From Bradyrhizobium diazoefficiens (GTDB lineage Bacteria > Pseudomonadota > Alphaproteobacteria > Rhizobiales > Xanthobacteraceae), in contig NZ_JAENXS010000001.1 of the NCBI RefSeq assembly GCF_016612535.1, positions 1,761,501-1,825,500 on the forward strand: 64,000 nucleotides of DNA, written 5' to 3'. This document shows, one piece after another, positions 62,326 through 64,000 of the stretch. The translations under genes were made by a program, and so were the position numbers. Position 1 is the stretch's first letter. Each line of letters opens with the position of its first letter. The notes beneath the pieces are model-generated. The model did not search any database and was not told the origin of the DNA. It saw only the letters and a list, made by a program, of their open reading frames with translations.

Positions 62326-63380
62326 GCGCGCCAATGCGCATCGCAATTGCCGGCGCCGGCCTGATCGGCCGCCGCCATGTCGAATTGATCGACGCTTCGC
62401 CGGATTGCGTGCTGGCCGGCATTGCAGATCCCTCCCCCGCCGCGAAAGAATTTGTGCAGAGACGCAATACGCCCTGGCATGCGGATCACCGCGAGCAGTT
62501 GGCGCAGGAAAAGCCCGACGGCTTCATCATTGCCTCGCCCAACGCGCTGCATCTCCAGATGGCGCTCGACTGCGCGGAGGCCGGTGTGCCCGCACTGATC
62601 GAGAAGCCGGTGACCGACACGGTCGCGGCCGCGCAGCGCCTGTGCGCGGCGATCAGGCGCAGCGGCGTGCCGATGCTGGTCGGCCATCACCGCCGGCACA
62701 ATCCGATCATCAAGGCCGCGCGCGAGACTGTGGCGACCGGCAGGCTTGGCCAACTCACCGCCGTGGTCGGACTATGGCTCCTGAAGAAGCCCGATGATTA
62801 CTTTGGCGTGACCTGGCGGCGCGAGCAGGGCGGCGGTCCGCTGCTCATCAACCTCATCCACGACATCGACAATCTCCGCTTCATTTGCGGCGAAATCACC
62901 GAGGTGCAGGCGCTGACCTCGAACATGGTTCGCGGCTTCGCCGTCGAGGACACGGCCGCACTGCTGCTGCGTTTCGCCAATGGTGCGCTGGGGACCGCGA
63001 CCGTATCGGATGCGACACCGGCGCCGTGGAGCTGGGAGCTCGCGTCGGGCGAGAACTCCGCGTATCCAAAGCAGCATCAGCCCTGTTACATCTTTTCCGG
63101 CACCCAGGGATCACTATCCATCCCGAATATGGAGCTGTGGTCCTATGCGCAACAGCCCGGCTGGCATATGCCGCTGTCGCGCCAAACGATTGCATCGGCG
63201 GCGCTCGACCCGCTGGCCGAGCAGCTCCGGCATTTCTGCGCGGTGATTGCGGGCCGCGAGCAGCCGCTGATTTCCGCCGAAGACGCAATGGGCACGCTCG
63301 CGGTCGTCGAAGCCGTCAGCGAGGCCGCACGCACGAGCCAAAAAATATCGCCGGGCCGAATCATGGAGCAGGCAGCATGA
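62322..63380 (+). CDS. Gfo/Idh/MocA-family oxidoreductase
   Basis: A 352-aa NAD(P)-dependent dehydrogenase. The N-terminal Rossmann motif is IAIAGAGLIGRRHVELI, the conserved EKP is in LIEKPVTDTVAAA, and the substrate domain holds the catalytic-region INLIHDIDNLRFI with histidine. Such enzymes oxidise cyclic polyols and sugars (inositol, glucose). In this operon it may oxidise a hydroaromatic ring or its side product. Start and stop both overlap neighbours by four bases. Exact substrate unknown. Confidence 0.9.
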   Translation: MSAPMRIAIAGAGLIGRRHVELIDASPDCVLAGIADPSPAAKEFVQRRNTPWHADHREQLAQEKPDGFIIASPNALHLQMALDCAEAGVPALIEKPVTDTVAAAQRLCAAIRRSGVPMLVGHHRRHNPIIKAARETVATGRLGQLTAVVGLWLLKKPDDYFGVTWRREQGGGPLLINLIHDIDNLRFICGEITEVQALTSNMVRGFAVEDTAALLLRFANGALGTATVSDATPAPWSWELASGENSAYPKQHQPCYIFSGTQGSLSIPNMELWSYAQQPGWHMPLSRQTIASAALDPLAEQLRHFCAVIAGREQPLISAEDAMGTLAVVEAVSEAARTSQKISPGRIMEQAA

Positions 63381-64000
63381 ACAAGCGCTCGATCGCGACC
63401 GTTTCCCTCTCAGGGGCCCTCGACGAAAAGCTCCGCGCCATCGCAGCCGCCGGCTTCGAAGCGGTCGAGATTTTCGAGAACGATTTGCTGTCGTTCGGCG
63501 CGGGTCCACGTGACATCGCAAAACTCTGTAAGGATCTCGGTCTCGAGATCTGCGCGTTCCAGCCGTTTCGTGATTTCGAGGGCATGCCGGAGCCGCAGCG
63601 TTTGCGCAACTTTGCCCGCGCCGAGCGCAAGTTCGACCTGATGCAGGAGCTCGGCACCGATCTGCTGCTGATCTGCTCCAACGTCTCCCCTCACTCGCTC
63701 GGCGGCATCGACCGCGCCGCGGATGATTTTCGCGAGCTCGGCGATCGCGCGACCAGGCGCGGCTTGCGGGTCGGCTACGAGGCGTTGGCCTGGGGTCGGC
63801 ATGTCAACGACTACCGCGATGCCTGGGAGATCGTGCGCCGCGCCGATCATCCCGCGATCGGGGTGATCCTCGACAGTTTTCACGCACTCGCGCCCGGCTT
63901 CCCGGTCCGCGCCATGGCCTCGATCCCCGGCGACAAGATTTTTCTGGTGCAGCTTGCCGACGCACCAAAGCTCGAACTCGACATCCTGTCGTGGAGCCGG
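63377..64000 (+). CDS. quiC: 3-dehydroshikimate dehydratase QuiC (partial, N-terminus)
   Basis: Converts 3-dehydroshikimate to protocatechuate. The first 208 codons are present and the gene leaves the right edge. The N-terminal TIM-barrel (sugar-isomerase-like) part begins NKRSIATVSLSGALDEKLRA, followed by GFEAVEIFENDLLSFG, FQPFRDFEGMPEP and MQELGTDLLLICSNVSPHSLGG. It matches bacterial QuiC proteins, which have a second domain related to hydroxyphenylpyruvate dioxygenase further on, not visible here. It is translationally coupled to the oxidoreductase gene. Confidence 0.9.
   Translation, partial: MNKRSIATVSLSGALDEKLRAIAAAGFEAVEIFENDLLSFGAGPRDIAKLCKDLGLEICAFQPFRDFEGMPEPQRLRNFARAERKFDLMQELGTDLLLICSNVSPHSLGGIDRAADDFRELGDRATRRGLRVGYEALAWGRHVNDYRDAWEIVRRADHPAIGVILDSFHALAPGFPVRAMASIPGDKIFLVQLADAPKLELDILSWSR

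Overview
The window looks like a chromosomal segment of Bradyrhizobium or a very close relative (Nitrobacteraceae, Alphaproteobacteria). The reasons are high GC, a GcrA cell-cycle regulator, an alphaproteobacterial SAM-II riboswitch ahead of metZ, a BjaR/BjaI-type quorum-sensing pair, a BoxR-controlled aerobic benzoyl-CoA pathway, and many GC-rich palindromic repeats of the kind scattered between Bradyrhizobium genes. I see no insertion sequence, phage, CRISPR array or conjugation gene. The one tRNA is a tRNA-Gly(CCC).

Layout. 1-6110 (minus): D-xylose uptake and catabolism (LacI-type regulator, xylB, xylA, single-domain ABC ATPase, permease, start of the binding protein). 6216-14384: small housekeeping or stress genes (DUF1003 protein, two GNAT acetyltransferases under an XRE-cupin regulator, tRNA-Gly, alkylguanine methyltransferase, AraC regulator, VOC and SRPBCC proteins, MATE exporter). 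14541-17109: dCTP deaminase, then metZ behind a SAM-II riboswitch and terminator. 17247-20302: OpgC acyltransferase operon with two SGNH proteins. 20483-25292: apaG, hslO, argDF and gcrA. 25409-32189 (minus): complete phosphate regulon phoR-pstSCAB-phoU-phoB with a Pho box. 32223-37569: envelope genes and an SDR. 37744-44975: aerobic benzoate degradation through benzoyl-CoA epoxide (boxB, boxC, hydrolase, benzoate-CoA ligase, boxR) plus a truncated haemoglobin. 45091-48913: IclR regulator, Rieske oxygenase and glutamine-synthetase-like ligase. 49751-53093 (minus): livHMGF-type importer without a binding protein. 53405-55442: LuxI/LuxR pair and two small genes. 55650-64000 (plus): LysR regulator, shikimate/quinate-type dehydrogenase, complete HAAT-type ABC importer, Gfo/Idh oxidoreductase and the start of 3-dehydroshikimate dehydratase.

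How the parts connect. The right half is largely a catabolic region for plant-derived aromatic and hydroaromatic acids. Benzoate is activated by the ligase, epoxidised by BoxB (its reductase BoxA is not in the window) and cleaved by BoxC. The hydroaromatic operon would import a compound such as shikimate or quinate and deliver 3-dehydroshikimate to QuiC, giving protocatechuate.

The main regulatory observation is that a TGCA-N6-TGCA element occurs upstream of boxC and again upstream of the orphan livHMGF operon. This suggests that the importer belongs to the BoxR regulon and carries benzoate or a related acid. Other notable points are six GANTC methylation sites ahead of gcrA, a Rieske oxygenase paired with a GS-like ligase (the logic of aniline dioxygenase systems), and an OpgC operon in which one of two SGNH paralogues has lost its C-terminal catalytic motif.
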